Below, piece by piece: positions 36,385 to 47,680 of a stretch of 64,000 bases of DNA (the first letter of the stretch is position 1; every line of letters starts with the position of its first letter). Source of the DNA: Sabellastarte sp. h YS-2021 (taxonomy: Eukaryota > Annelida > Polychaeta > Sabellida > Sabellidae); NCBI GenBank assembly GCA_964017235.1, contig OZ024935.1:86271052-86335051 (forward strand), given 5' to 3'. The notes under the pieces are model-generated. The model was given only the letters and a program-made list of their open reading frames with translations, had not been told where the DNA came from and searched no databases. The translations under genes and the position numbers were made by a program.

Positions 36385-37251
36385 TCATCCCAAGCATCTG
36401 GATTGAGTTGAGATTTGATGTTCCCCAGAGGCCTTGATTATTTGGTGAAGGGTCAAGGGATCTGCCTTGGATACTGATTGGACTACTGCAGTCGGCATCT
36501 GTAAGTCACCCATTGGTATAAATCCTACCTTGAGGGAGTTTTGTTTATCCCACAACTGGAGGGTAGGGCATGAGGCCATAACTTGGTTGTAATCGACTTT
36601 TTGATTTTTTTTGAGTTCATATTTAGTAGTACTACTGGTACCTGACTCACTGTGAAGAACATCCCCCTGTCTATTAGGGGATTGAACCGTCACACAGGAT
36701 TTTTGGTTAAGTTCGTGTTTAGCGTCATTTTCTGACGCATGTTTGAGAATACTGTGAGAGTCAGCCATTTGGTTGCCTTTTTGTGTCACATTTTCAAGAT
36801 CATTTCCAAAATTTGGAGGCAATTTTTCAGTCTCATACTTTTTCGACACAACGGCGTCGTTTTTGTGAAACACAGTATATCTGTTATAGCATGTCACTGG
36901 GTCTGTACTACAGTACTTACTTGGGTTTCTGCTGTTGCTACCGACTCCCTTGACGTCATTGTTACTATTTGCCTGACTTTTTACCTTACCTTTGCCAGGA
37001 TCCACCAGAAGAGTGTGAACCTTAGTAAGATTCATACCTTGGTTCGAACCCAGATGTTTTTTGGCAATAAAAGTTTCAGTGCCTCTTTGAAGCACTTGTG
37101 CATATGTGAAACCTTTATATCTTTGATAATCTGATTTCCAATTCACACTTTCCCCATTGCCCCATGCATTACTACTCACTACACGTGTTCTGACATGGTT
37201 ACCACTGGCAATGGTGATGTTCGGTCGAGTCGAAATTTTGGATTTTTGCAC
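36385..37251 (-). CDS. Second ORF (gag C-terminal or linker) of the DIRS-order element
   Basis: An open frame of 288 residues, rich in Ser, Asn and Lys (RYKGFTYAQVLQRG, VSKADPLTLHQIIKASG), overlapping the gag-like ORF by 53 bp in a different frame and ending just before the RT frame. No catalytic motif. It is probably the N-terminal part of pol or a second structural protein. Confidence 0.55.
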   Translation of the reverse strand: MQKSKISTRPNITIASGNHVRTRVVSSNAWGNGESVNWKSDYQRYKGFTYAQVLQRGTETFIAKKHLGSNQGMNLTKVHTLLVDPGKGKVKSQANSNNDVKGVGSNSRNPSKYCSTDPVTCYNRYTVFHKNDAVVSKKYETEKLPPNFGNDLENVTQKGNQMADSHSILKHASENDAKHELNQKSCVTVQSPNRQGDVLHSESGTSSTTKYELKKNQKVDYNQVMASCPTLQLWDKQNSLKVGFIPMGDLQMPTAVVQSVSKADPLTLHQIIKASGEHQISTQSRCLG

Positions 37252-38278
37252 TGCAGTTATGCAGTGCCTGATTCGTTTTTTGAATCCGTATTAACACGTT
37301 TTGAATTTCTACATTCTTTGACAGGGTGGGGAAACCGTTTTCCCAGTGTATTGCAAAAGCTACATATATGCCTGTAAAATTGTCCCCCAGTGTGGTGGTC
37401 AGTCTTATGGGGACATTTCTGTGACTGAAAAAATTTACAGGGGACACCCTGGGATTCAGTATTGACCTTTTTGGGGCTACATTGATCACTTTTTGGGCAT
37501 GTGCCCTCCTAATCCTGTCAATCTTTTCTGTCATACTCCAGTTAACTTTGCCCTCCTCCATCCGACACAGGAGGACTGCATGGGCACCTTTGGCCGAAGG
37601 CCACCCAAAATCCTGGGCATCGTCCATCAACTCGGACATATAGTCCAACATTTGATTTTTGGTGTTTACATTTTTCTCATCCTTAATAATTGCACAAAAT
37701 CCCGAGACCCACTGGAAGGTACTTAAACTGTCATAAGTGACTCTACTCTTGGAGGTACCTGCGAGAATGTGATTTTGGGGCCAAGGTATTTTATTTTTTA
37801 CTGTTACTTGTTCGTTACCTCCACGTTGGGATTTGAACATACCTCTTTCATTGAGAGAAGCGAGTTCTTGGAGTCGCCTGTCCACAGCATCTTGGATGCC
37901 CTTGGAACTTTTGAGAAAAGCAGGGGTAGGGGTTACTGCCTCCTCATCCACGTCACCGTCAACCAGTGAGGGTCTGTGTGAACTCAGACTTCTGGGAGAG
38001 TTGACGCCGTCAAACGGTGACGCAGCCCCTTGTTGCAGTTGTTCCTCTGTTTTTTGTATACGCTGCTCAATTGCAGACAACCTGGAACTGACACTGGTTA
38101 ATGCAGATATAATATCATGATTTACACTGTCAGTGGTGTTTGTATCAGTATTGATGTTCGAATTCATACTATTCGAACTACTACTTTCAACATTTATATC
38201 ATCTTTGAACTGGCATTTCACACCTACTGGTCTTTTGTGTTGGCCACCACAGCCAGAACAATGAAAGTTCTTGGGCAT
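37199..38278 (-). CDS. gag-like protein of the DIRS-order element
   Basis: The ATG at 38278 begins MPKNFHCSGCGGQHKRPVG, giving a Cys-x2-Cys-x3-His-x7-Cys zinc-binding candidate at residues 7-22. Then a coiled-coil-like stretch LTSVSSRLSAIEQRIQKTE (about 60-85) and a conserved gag core: WVSGFCAIIKDEKN, MLDYMSELMDDAQDFGWPSA, MEEGKVNWSM and RAHAQKV. This core matches the plus-strand remnant at 27750-27950. The role is likely nucleocapsid or RNA binding; 359 residues, uninterrupted. Confidence 0.65.
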   Translation of the reverse strand: MPKNFHCSGCGGQHKRPVGVKCQFKDDINVESSSSNSMNSNINTDTNTTDSVNHDIISALTSVSSRLSAIEQRIQKTEEQLQQGAASPFDGVNSPRSLSSHRPSLVDGDVDEEAVTPTPAFLKSSKGIQDAVDRRLQELASLNERGMFKSQRGGNEQVTVKNKIPWPQNHILAGTSKSRVTYDSLSTFQWVSGFCAIIKDEKNVNTKNQMLDYMSELMDDAQDFGWPSAKGAHAVLLCRMEEGKVNWSMTEKIDRIRRAHAQKVINVAPKRSILNPRVSPVNFFSHRNVPIRLTTTLGDNFTGIYVAFAIHWENGFPTLSKNVEIQNVLIRIQKTNQALHNCSAKIQNFDSTEHHHCQW

Positions 38279-39099
38279 TGCTATGTTATTGACTTGATAT
38301 CATGCACAGGATTTAAAATAAAACTATTTACACTATGTTTGTACACATGAAGGTAGAGTTAGCGGGACAGATTAAAACGTTTAGTTAAAATAATAAAATT
38401 ACTATTCAAAGTAATAAAAGTAACCCGCCAACTCGCCTTAAGTTACAGGTCCTACCCGTGCATACAAGCAAACGTATTCCAGGCACCAACACAGACCAGC
38501 AAAGCGACCACAGACTGTAACCAGCAAAGTACCAGATAAAATTACTAAAGTTAAAATACAAGGTTTAAAAATATTTTTTAACTTCAGTAAAATGGCGACT
38601 GCCTTGTTTGACTTTCACTGCAAAAGTGATGCCAAACTGGTTTTTAGCGGGAAAGAACTGACCCTAGGTCAGAGGTCACCCAATGAAATTGAATTACAGA
38701 GAAACAAGAATCACTGTTTTAAAAATAACTGAGGCAATGAGTTGCGTATAACTAAAGTGATACCCTATCATTTTTACTGCTGATCATTTGGACCAGTTAT
38801 AACAAAACAACTTACAATACAGTTGTAAGTTGCATATCATAATATTGCACGCTGGTTACTGGGGTATGACTACAGAGACAGTGCTAGTCATATGCTTGTC
38901 ACTAATAACTTGGACTCTGTAAAAGTTGTTTTGAGAAAAAAAAAATATGTACAATTTAGAAATGCATGTCGAAACATCCAACAACTCTATATGTGATAAA
39001 TTTTATCTGAACAGCTGTGGTACTATATATAAGTGCTGGTAAGCAGCTATATATACATTTTGTTAAAATGTATTATGTAGTTTTTAACGAGTATATGAA
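38279..39099. other. Possible 5' UTR of the DIRS-order element and flank
   Basis: Upstream, on the minus strand, of the gag-like ORF. No ORF or repeat is recognised. The terminal repeat of the element should start somewhere here. Confidence 0.35.
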
Positions 39100-39232
39100 C
39101 ATTTAATGGTCATATTTATGGTCTTTTTCTATGGCTACGTTTTTAGTTTCAGTGGACAAAATTTAAAACGTGTAACTTTTTAATATGGGCCATGACCCTG
39201 AAATAAAATCTATCTATCTATCAATCTATCTT
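39100..39232 (+). repeat. LINE 3' UTR tail with TCTA microsatellite
   Basis: ATGGGCCATGACCCTGAAATAAAATC followed by CTATCTATCTATCAATCTAT. A sentence-like 3' tail with a short tandem end is typical of CR1/L2-group LINEs. No coding part is attached. Confidence 0.45.
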
Positions 39233-39419
39233 TGCAAGTAAGCATTTTTGCCCTCAGATGTCACACACAATTTTTTCAATCATAAGTCACGACCTATCTT
39301 CAGGAATCTACAGGTTGTCTTTAGGCTGTTATGGTCTGTTCACGTAGTTCTGTTGGTCATTGGAGTTTGTTTTTCAAACTTAGGTTTATGACCTTGTCCT
39401 TATGGCCCAGAAAAGACAC

Positions 39420-40300
39420 CTGGTATCTTGGAAGTGCATGTTAAAGCATCTCTTACATCCCATTGTACGTGTAAGTACATCCTGATTACAGAGAAAAATC
39501 GGCTGATTTGCAAGGTACACTTAAAGCCTCTCTTACATCCCGTCGTACGTGTATAGACACGTAAGTGTGCTGCAAATATTGTTGAAAAATATGACTGTAG
39601 CCTGGTAGTGGGGTAGCAGAGATTTACACGTGATAACAAGGTGAATTCTCCCAACAAGAGTGTCATTAGTTAAATATTAATGAACCCACTGCGTGCACGC
39701 ACAGAAAATGTGCATGTCAATTTCGATTGCAGGGTCTGTGCGACCTTGAGATTCTGTTATAAAATCGCAAGTGTGCCTTGAGGGTCCCTTGCAAATCAGC
39801 CGATTTTTCTCTGTAACCAGGACGTATGTGCACGTACGATGGGATGTAAGAGAGGCTTTAGCTACACATGCAATTTTATAATGGAATATCAAGGTCACAG
39901 AGACCCTGCAATGGAAATTAGCATGTACATTATTCTCTACGTGCATGCAGTAGGCCAACAAACGCATCCATGTCTCAAGGATGATATGCAAGAGACTTGG
40001 GCACGTGCATTCTCCTTGCTAGTGCTGTAGGTTCTCCCATTCACTTGCAGGGTTTGCACGTGCTGTATAATACACTCACATGTACCTTGCATGTATATAA
40101 ATCAAATGTGCGGCCTGTAGGTAGTAACAGTCTGCTCTTGGATAATCATGTAGTGACACTCTTGTTGAGACAAATCACCGTATTTGCACGTGCAAATCTC
40201 TACTACCCCACTACCAGGCCACATTCATATTTTCCAGTAATGTTTGTAGCACACTTACATGTGTATACACGTACGATGGGGTGTAAGAGAAGCTTAACAA
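39420..40300. repeat. Nest of inverted repeats (foldback-type), ~0.9 kb
   Basis: Outer arms are 39521-39670 and 40149-40294, inverted, sharing GCCTGGTAGTGGGGTAG and CAACAAGAGTGTCA. Inner arms are about 39678-39782 and 39868-39965, inverted, sharing TGCAGGGTCT and TTATAAAAT. A third pairing is TACAGAGAAAAATCGGCTGA (39486) with its reverse complement ending at 39816. TTACATCCC next to CGTACGTG recurs four times, twice on each strand. The segment is capable of long hairpins; no coding. Confidence 0.8.
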
Positions 40301-41049
40301 ACAGACTGCCCTTTATAGCCATCCCCCCGGGGGTGTAGAGTTTAATATCAGAGGACGTGGCAAGTTTTTCAAACATTTTAGAAAATTGGACAATGCAAAC
40401 CGAACATGCAGATACTACCAAAACACAACACTTCAAGCCACAAAACCAAAACAAGTTAAATAGTTTTTGCTCATACGTAATTCTTGAAACCCACCATAAC
40501 TTGAAACAAATTGGCTAAAAAGTCGTACTTGTGCTTCTGTGGTGTGTAATAATGTGTATTTGTATTGATTAAAATTGTTGATATGAAATGGGAAGCCAGA
40601 GTAGTTTTTTTTGTGGATGGAGTATGACATGACTTATTCTGTCCCTTCTAATTGGTTGGCATTTGGTGCTATAACTTATCTCCAAGAACTGTAGCAATCG
40701 TGTGCGGGTCGTAAGATTTTTGAAATAAGACAAATTCCATTTTTTGTAAGTTTTCCGCCCTTGTTTCAAAAGAATTGGTCACAACAGTCTCACAAGTTGT
40801 AAATCAGGGGGAGTTCGTAAGAAAAGTCTTTCAAGTGGAATTGGGGTACTGGGTATAGGAAAAGCCGAGACATGGGACCCAACAGCTATCAACAGTTTTC
40901 ATATCCCAGTTCATTTTTCTCACAGATCTAGAGGCAAGTAAAGCACCCACTAAACACATCTTTTCCACAACTAGTTTAGTCAAATTTCGAAATGCCTGTA
41001 TCTCACTTATTATTGGTTCTAAATGTTTTGGATGTGAAAACAACCCATA

Positions 41050-41275
41050 GGGTATCTAATCTCATCTAATTTACTGCTTTGAGGCACAGTATGTTTACCA
41101 CAATGGGGAGTTCAGTGCACTAGAGTAACAACAGGGTTAGTTAAGGGGCTGTCTAGACCAGTCATCCAGGGTCGTGAGTGTGCACGTTGGTATAAACATT
41201 AAGTTGGGAAGCTTTGTCTGAAGAGGTGAGTCTTCAGATATTTTCTGAAGGATGCAACTGAGGGACTGTTTCATT
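41050..41275 (+). repeat. Dispersed repeat family E copy
   Basis: TCTAATTTACTGCTTTG..GGGGAGTTCAGTGCACTAG..TCCAGGGTCGTGAG..GAAGAGGTGAGTCTTCAGAT..GATGCAACTGAGGGACT parallels 63785-64000 in the same order. A partial minus copy is at 61552-61630. Confidence 0.65.
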
Positions 41276-41289
41276 GGGATCCTTTGGGT

Positions 41290-42430
41290 GGGATGGGAAT
41301 CCTTTGTTGTGTATACGTTTGACCTCTGACCCCTCCTTCATGGTGCTTGGCCCCATGGGCTAGAGAGTGTAACTCTGTAGAGAGAGAGGCAAATGTTAGG
41401 CGCTCTATGTTTATTGACTCCACTCAATGACAAAAGTCGCAAGTCCAGGTTCTGCTCCAAGGTCCAAGTTAAGTTCCACTTAATTGAGAATTTAGACGTC
41501 TCAATAAACAGAAGGCCAAAGTAAAGTTATCAGTGAGAGTGTGCTCTGAGCTTCTGTGGAACACCCGTTTTTTTATTGGCTGCTTAGATTTTTAATAGTA
41601 TTTTGACAAAATTGTAGACTCTGCCTGAGATTAACAGAAGTAACACAGCTCCATTGTGGAATCTATTTTTAGAACAGCCGCATTTCTTAGAAAAGTGTGA
41701 TACTACATACCAAGGGAGCACAGAATTTGTAACCTTGTGAATTGTAAAAAAAAGTGATATTACATGCTAAGAGGGTGTGGGGGACACCCAGATATTAATT
41801 TCAAATTGTTAAATTATATTTATTTTAAATTAATTTCAGGAATTAAATTTTGTTAACTAATTCAAATAATTCGGATGGATGACTTGTGGGCTTTTACATT
41901 TACTTGTTTTTTTTCCTTGTTGTTGTTCAATTTTGAGGTAGTTATACAATGGAAAGAAAAGTTTGAGGAAGATGAGGTCGGTTGTCCTAGATAAAGTGTG
42001 ATATTACAATGGTCAAACGTGGGACACAAATCCTACAAGCGTTTGTAACTTGCTTCTTCTTGCTCTTAAGGTTTAGAATGGGTAACCAATGTATAGCTGT
42101 AGGAAACCATGGGCTGGGATTCTTTTCATGTGGTCGCATTTGACCTTGAGCCTCTCCTTGAAGGTCAAACGAGGAAAGCAAACATTTAAAGTGCTAATAT
42201 CAGTGCTTATTATTGGTCTGAAAGGTTTAGAATGTAAAGGCAACTTACAGAAAATCGTAGGATGGGAGCCTTTTTTTGGTGTAATATATCGTTCAAACAA
42301 ATGTTTATACCTTTTATTTTTCCTACAGGTGTGAGATATGTAATTAACGAAATAAAATCATGTGCTAACAATCTTTTAATATTGTTGCATTTGTCCTTAG
42401 ACCTCCCTGCAAGGTAAAATGAATGTAGCC
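41290..42430 (+). repeat. Cluster of TGACCTT..AAGGTCA repeats
   Basis: The clearest core lies at 42139-42169: TTTGACCT, 15 bp, AGGTCAAA. Weaker copies lie at 41318-41345 and 42387-42420, each preceded by a TTTAGAATG or GGGATTC or GGGAATCC-type block. The spacing of about 250 bp between the last two suggests a decayed tandem array. Short open frames across it are not credible genes. Confidence 0.55.
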
Positions 42431-43890
42431 AAATATACAAATAGACATTTGTTCTTTGATGCAATAACTTTAGTTTTACATTGTGATGCCACTATTCACA
42501 AAGTTGCAATATAACAGAATATATCACACCATAGTTACAACGAGGCTATTGTAGCAGTCTCACATCCCCATGGAAAAGGAAGACCATGATACTGTTCAAC
42601 ATACAAGTTAACAAGTAGAGACTATTTCATGCTTGAACTGGCCATCTTTATAGAATACAAAGTGGTACAGATATAGGATATCTTTGTGACAAAGATCAAG
42701 GAATAGTAACATGGTTTAACTAGAGTCACCCTAATTTTAAATTACTTTACCCATAATCCTGTAAGTACTAAGATAGGCTTCCAGGGATAAGAATTTATAA
42801 AGATTTTACAGAGTTATGCATTCGGAATCAGAAAATTTCTTAAAAAATCCAAAGAGTAAAAAAATTAAAGTTGCTTTATGACATGAAGTGTTAAAATCTA
42901 GGGAAAGAAAAAGAGGTTATAAAACATTAATTAATACAATGGCAAAATGGAAAACCAGTTGATTCTGAATGGAGAAGTGCATTTATATTGCCAAAAATAC
43001 TACTAGTTAAAATATGGTTAAAGAAATGCAAAATAAATATTCAATTCAAACTGTAAACAATTTTTTGGAGTGTTATGACAAAACATTTTGTCAAAATTTC
43101 GAAAATACTGGTGTAAAAGTATAACAGAGTGTCAAATAAGTCTAACAAATATAACACTTGGTTTTGAATCAGAACAAGGCCAAAAGGGGTTTTGGTCCCC
43201 TAGCGCGAGCGCAAGCCATCAGAAACATGAGTAGTGCACTAAAGCAGTAACCCATCTCAGTTCAAACATAGCCCATCACTGTTTAACTTCTGTAAAAGAC
43301 AGTTACTGTGGCTGTGCCGAAATTCATGAAAGTCAGGAGACAAAAAAGTGATCTCTAGAAGTACAAGCTCTACTGAGGCTCGCGCTTAAAAATGCAACTC
43401 GGAACAGAGAAGAGAAGTTTATGTTATTATTCTCAAAGTAAAACTTAAAAAAATGCACCACATAAATCATATTTATATGCACTGGTTGTGAACATGTTTT
43501 GTGTTTCAAGAGATAAGTAAAAACTACAAACGATCAACCTGTCCTTTGATACATTGAAAAGTGGCTTAACCAGAATGATTTTAGAGGGAATTTTTTTCAT
43601 GCTAAATTTAATAGGCAGTTCAAACAAAACTACGTCCTGTGACTTGTTAACGTGTTAATCAAGTGTCTGTTGTTACCACGACATTCCTTCTGTGTATTTT
43701 GTAGAAATTAAGTGCCTACTATACAACTCAAGTGCATGAAAAACAATTTTGGACATTTCCTCAAATTCATTATTGTTAATTTGGGTGTCTTATATGTAGG
43801 TTATGTATGTTAAGTTTGTAAATGTCTTTGTAGCTTAGGTATTGACATAACATGAAAATCAATTATAGATGATGGAAAAATTAGGGTTAT
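42431..43890. other. Intronic, nothing recognised
   Basis: AT-rich. No coding motif or clear repeat found. Confidence 0.4.
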
Positions 43891-43902
43891 TAGGTCGTGC
43901 TA

Positions 43903-44067
43903 TTTATTTATTTGGGGTTTTACGTCGCTTTCAACACTGTATAGGTCATATCACGATGGGTAGTTGGAAGGGCAGAGGAAACCAGTACATACAGTTCATT
44001 AGGGTTCTGTACTGTAAACTGCCGACCAATGGCAAGCAACTACCAGCTTTCCCACTTGAGGCCGTGC
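43903..44067 (-). mobile_element. SINE family 1, 5'-truncated
   Basis: On the minus strand it starts CACGGCCTCAAGTGGGAAAG, so the tRNA-like head with A- and B-boxes is missing. It ends GCGACGTAAAACCCCAAATA. Target duplication TAGGTCGTGCTAT (43891-43903) and TAGGTCATGCTAT (44068-44080), 12 of 13 matching. Confidence 0.8.
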
Positions 44068-44868
44068 TAGGTCATGCTATGTATGTGACACTTTTGTAAG
44101 GAGTCGCCACTCTTGCCTACCCTCATTTCCCACCTATGTCGCCCTGATGACATAGTTGCCAGCCAAACCAAGTAAAACATACTTAAAATGACCTTATATG
44201 TCTTAAGTCAGAGATAAGACACAGTCAGAGACTGGAGATTTGGCCTAAAGACCAATTTCATATGCATGTGATGAAATCTGCTTCTCTTTGGCTATACACT
44301 CATAAAATTTGTTAGAAAAGTGGCCCAAAGTCAGAAGCTTTGAATCCCAAATCTGGCTGATGACAGTTTAAACCAAGTATTTGTAGATATTGTAAATTAG
44401 TTCTACTTAACACCATTGAAAGTGAAGATAGGTACTTAAGTTAAGAAGAAATAAGGCTTGAGACTAGTCACCTTGAAAAATATAAAAACATTTTTGTTGA
44501 ATGTAATAAAGTAGTTGAATATTAGTTGAAGTTTGGTCAAATGTTATAAGTTGGATGCTTGTGTCAGGATATTAGTGTTGATATTTAACATTTACATCCA
44601 AATTCTGTCCTAAAGGTATTGTGTTTTCATGTAGCATTCAGTTATTCTGTCTGTGTCATTGTCAGCAAAAAATGGCATTTGTTCACAAAAATTAACCAAT
44701 AATTAGCATAAAAGATTCTACAGACTGCGTATGACGATAAGCCCTTAAGATACAGGGTAACAGCCATTTTGTAAATATTATTTTACCATGTTCAAAATAA
44801 ATAAGTAAGTAATAAATTTTTGAACAAAAACTACTCCCCAAACTAAAGATTTTGTTACATATGTAGGC

Positions 44869-46490
44869 ACAGTGCCAATGCATGATTGCTCATTGTCGGA
44901 AGGTGTTGTACCAGATGTGTTTAAGAAGGCTATTGTAACCCCATTGATTAAAAAGTCATCAGTACCACCCAATGACGTAAAAAACTACAGGCCTGTTTCA
45001 GGGCTGGGCTTCATATTGAAACTTGTTGAATGTGTTGTTGCTTCTCAATTGAATGACCATGTCAGTTTGAGCGGACTAGAGAATGCCAGGCAGTCTGCCT
45101 ATAAACTAGGTCACTCAACTGAATCTGCATTGCTTTCAATTAAGAATGATGTTCATCTGGCTTTTGCTAAAGGTGAGACTACTGCTGTCATTCTCTTGGA
45201 TCAATCAACGGCATTTGATATTATTGATCATAATATGCTTCTTGATTCTCTTAGCTCCTGGTTTGGTGTCAGCGGGGTTGTCCTTGATTGGTTGAAGTCT
45301 TATCTCTCAGACCATGTTCAGTGCATTATGATTGGGTCAATTTTATCTGATGCCAAAAAGTTATTGTATGGTGTGCCTCAAGGCTCTGTCCTGGGGCCAA
45401 TCCCTTTTTCACTCGATACTACTCCGCTGAGTAAAGTCATACAGAATCATCTTGGTATTAGTTTCCAGTTCTACGTTGATGACACACAATTGTATGTGCA
45501 TCTCACACATAAAAATGTTGCCTCGGCCCTTGATAAGCTGTCACGCTGCCTAGAAGACGTTAAGAGATGGCTCTCTACAAATAAGCTTAAGCTAAATCCT
45601 GATAAGACCAAATTCATTATGTTTGGCTCTAAGTCTCAGTGTGAAAAACTCAATCACTCCTTCCCAGTCAACAGACTCGGTAATCTTATATCACCAGTAG
45701 ATACAGTTAGGAACCTTGGTGTCTGGTTTGATTCAGATTTCTCATTCTCTTGCCATGTTATGAAGGTCTACAAGGCTTGTTTTGCTCATGTCCGGGTTCT
45801 TAATCGACCCGGAGGACATCTGACACATGAAGCTGCCCTTATGGCTGCCAATGCTCTGGTCGGAAGTCGTCTTGATTACTGTAACTCTCTGTTCAGAGGT
45901 CTCTCAGCTGTGGATCTGCACAAACTTCAATGTGTTCAGAACAGTTTTGCCAGAATTGTGGCCAGTACCACCAAGTATTCACACATCACTCCAGTTAGAA
46001 AAGCACTACATTGGTTGCCGATTAAGTACTGTTATATCTTTAAGACTGCCGTGCTTGTTTATAAGTTCCTACACAGTGATAACTCCAAATAATTTCAACC
46101 CTTTCTGATACCCAGACATAGTGCACTCGTCGAAGTCAATCTGATTGCATGTTTCTTGAGGTTCCCCACTTTGCTTCAGTTTTGAAGTCTCGAAAGCATT
46201 TTGGACTCAGTTTTGCGTATGATGCACCTATGATTTGGAACGACCTTCCTGACGAGGTCCACTCTGCAAACTCACTTGCCTCCTTCGGGTCAAAGCTGAA
46301 GTCATACGTTTTTGGAAAAGCATATCCATCCTACATTTCCAATCTCCTCCTGCTTTCTCCATGGTGCTGACCCCTGCAATGTCTCTGGTTTATGAATATC
46401 GAACAATGTTTTTGTGTGATGCGCCTTAGAGTCTGTCTTTTGACAGAGATTAAGCGCTATAAAAGTGCTATTAGAATTAGAATTAGAATG
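44869..46490 (+). mobile_element. L2-like LINE, 5'-truncated, with RT and 3' end
   Basis: A 406-residue open frame (44872-46092) holds RT: VTPLIKKSSVPPNDVKNYRP, motif A LLDQSTAFDIIDH (Asp110), GVPQGSVLGP, catalytic YVDDTQLY (201-204; Val in place of the commoner Ala) and TNKLKLNPDKTKFIMFG. After a stop at 46092 and a small shift, the C-terminus continues at 46149-46370 (APMIWNDLPDEV, SLASFGSKLKSYVF). The 3' UTR ends GATTAAGCGCTATAAAAGTG with ATTAGA repeats, a typical L2 ending. The endonuclease is absent. The long frame suggests a fairly young but dead copy. Confidence 0.85.
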
Positions 46491-47249
46491 ATTTAATCTG
46501 AAGAAAGTGATGCATGTAAGGTCATTGAGTTATTGATTTGTCTTTATTCTACAGAACTAGTCAAGTTAAAGTCCACAGTGCATGAAAAAAAGTTTCTTTA
46601 AAACTTTGTATGTGTATGCCAGAGAGTAAGACAATCCCAGTAAAGAAAACCAGACATCAATCAGAGCATCCCCCACTGAGATACAGCCTCTCAAAGTGTC
46701 ATATAAAATAACATCCCTGAAAACATGTGCGGAGGTGTTGTGATGAAATAAAAGGTGCACAACTGCACATTTGCCATGGTTTCTATTATAAATGTATTGG
46801 GAAGGATTGGATGTAATTGAATATGTAGCTGATTAAATTGCAATTGGAAGTGACTTTTTTCTGAAGTTTAACTTTAACTGAACAAGGATACTTTTGTTTC
46901 AAAAGTTTTTATAATTTTATATGATAATTAGCATTTATTATTTAATATGAAAGCTCTCAATCAGACTCCATCTAAAACTGTCAATGATAGAGAGAGAGTG
47001 TGTGAGAGTGAAGATTCTGTACAGATAACATTTTAAATATGAGAGCTGGCTAAGAGCTGGCTGGGTTACAGTCATACATTTATTAATGTGCATCAATCAT
47101 TGTTAGCAAAGTGGTTTTTTTTTCTTTTGGCTTGATTTGTTAAACTTTCAATGAATTTTTTTAGTATAGTCTTTAACTTAGTTATTTCTTGCATACAATT
47201 CCACCAAAGTACATTAAAATGTTTTATAATCAACAAAGTACACTACTCT
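46491..47249. other. Intronic, nothing recognised
   Basis: AT-rich with a short GAGAGTGTGTGAGAG tract near 46990. No gene seen. Confidence 0.4.
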
Positions 47250-47680
47250 TCTCTATGACAAACAAGAATTTCATCATAATTCATTCTTTCCTGTTAGAAT
47301 AAAATTATGGAATACATTAGATGATTCTTTTTAAAGGTGTTCATACATTATCTAGTACTGGTGACAGATATTGGAACTTGATACACTCAAAAATGCGAAT
47401 AAACTGTAGTCCTCGTAAAGAACATCTTGCACATAATTTATATGTTATAAGAAAATTCAACTTGTGACTGTGGCCTTTCAGTAGAAAACAATTCTCATTT
47501 TCTTTTAGAATGCAGGCTACATACTCAACATAGGAAGTCAATGCTTAGTAAGTTACAAGTTTTACCGACGATAACCACTGATTTTCTTTTATATGGAGAT
47601 TATAACCTGACTTTTGAACAAAAAAAGGTCATTTTTGAAGCAGTACAAGAATATTTAAAGGAATCAGGGCGGTTTTCATA
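47250..47680 (+). pseudogene. Non-LTR LINE C-terminal fragment
   Basis: Frames read SFFPVRIKLWNTLDDS, then YWNLIHSKMRINCSPRKEHL, then CDCGLSVENNSHFLLEC, with shifts between. The last has the Cys-x-Cys..His..Cys knuckle usual at the end of LINE reverse transcriptases, followed by about 50 residues to a stop. No RT palm is present. Confidence 0.6.

Larger units (their letters stand above)
33859..38278 (-). mobile_element. DIRS-order tyrosine-recombinase retrotransposon (Ngaro- or PAT-like)
   Basis: On the minus strand the order is gag-like ORF, overlapping second ORF, RT with RNase H, then tyrosine recombinase. There is no integrase, no aspartic protease seen and no adenine methyltransferase between RNase H and recombinase, which argues against DIRS1-type and for Ngaro- or PAT-type elements. 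The frames are long but carry about two breaks (near 35160 and near 34715). The outer limits are not defined: I could not find the split direct or inverted repeats in 33240-33860 or 38280-38900. Confidence 0.8.

Noticed and set aside
38279-38900. Terminal repeats of the DIRS-order element
   Set aside because: I compared this stretch with 33240-33860 by eye for split direct or inverted repeats and found nothing convincing.
42073-42464. Overlapping short frames across the TGACCTT repeats
   Set aside because: They cross repeat copies in several frames on both strands; no conserved frame between copies.
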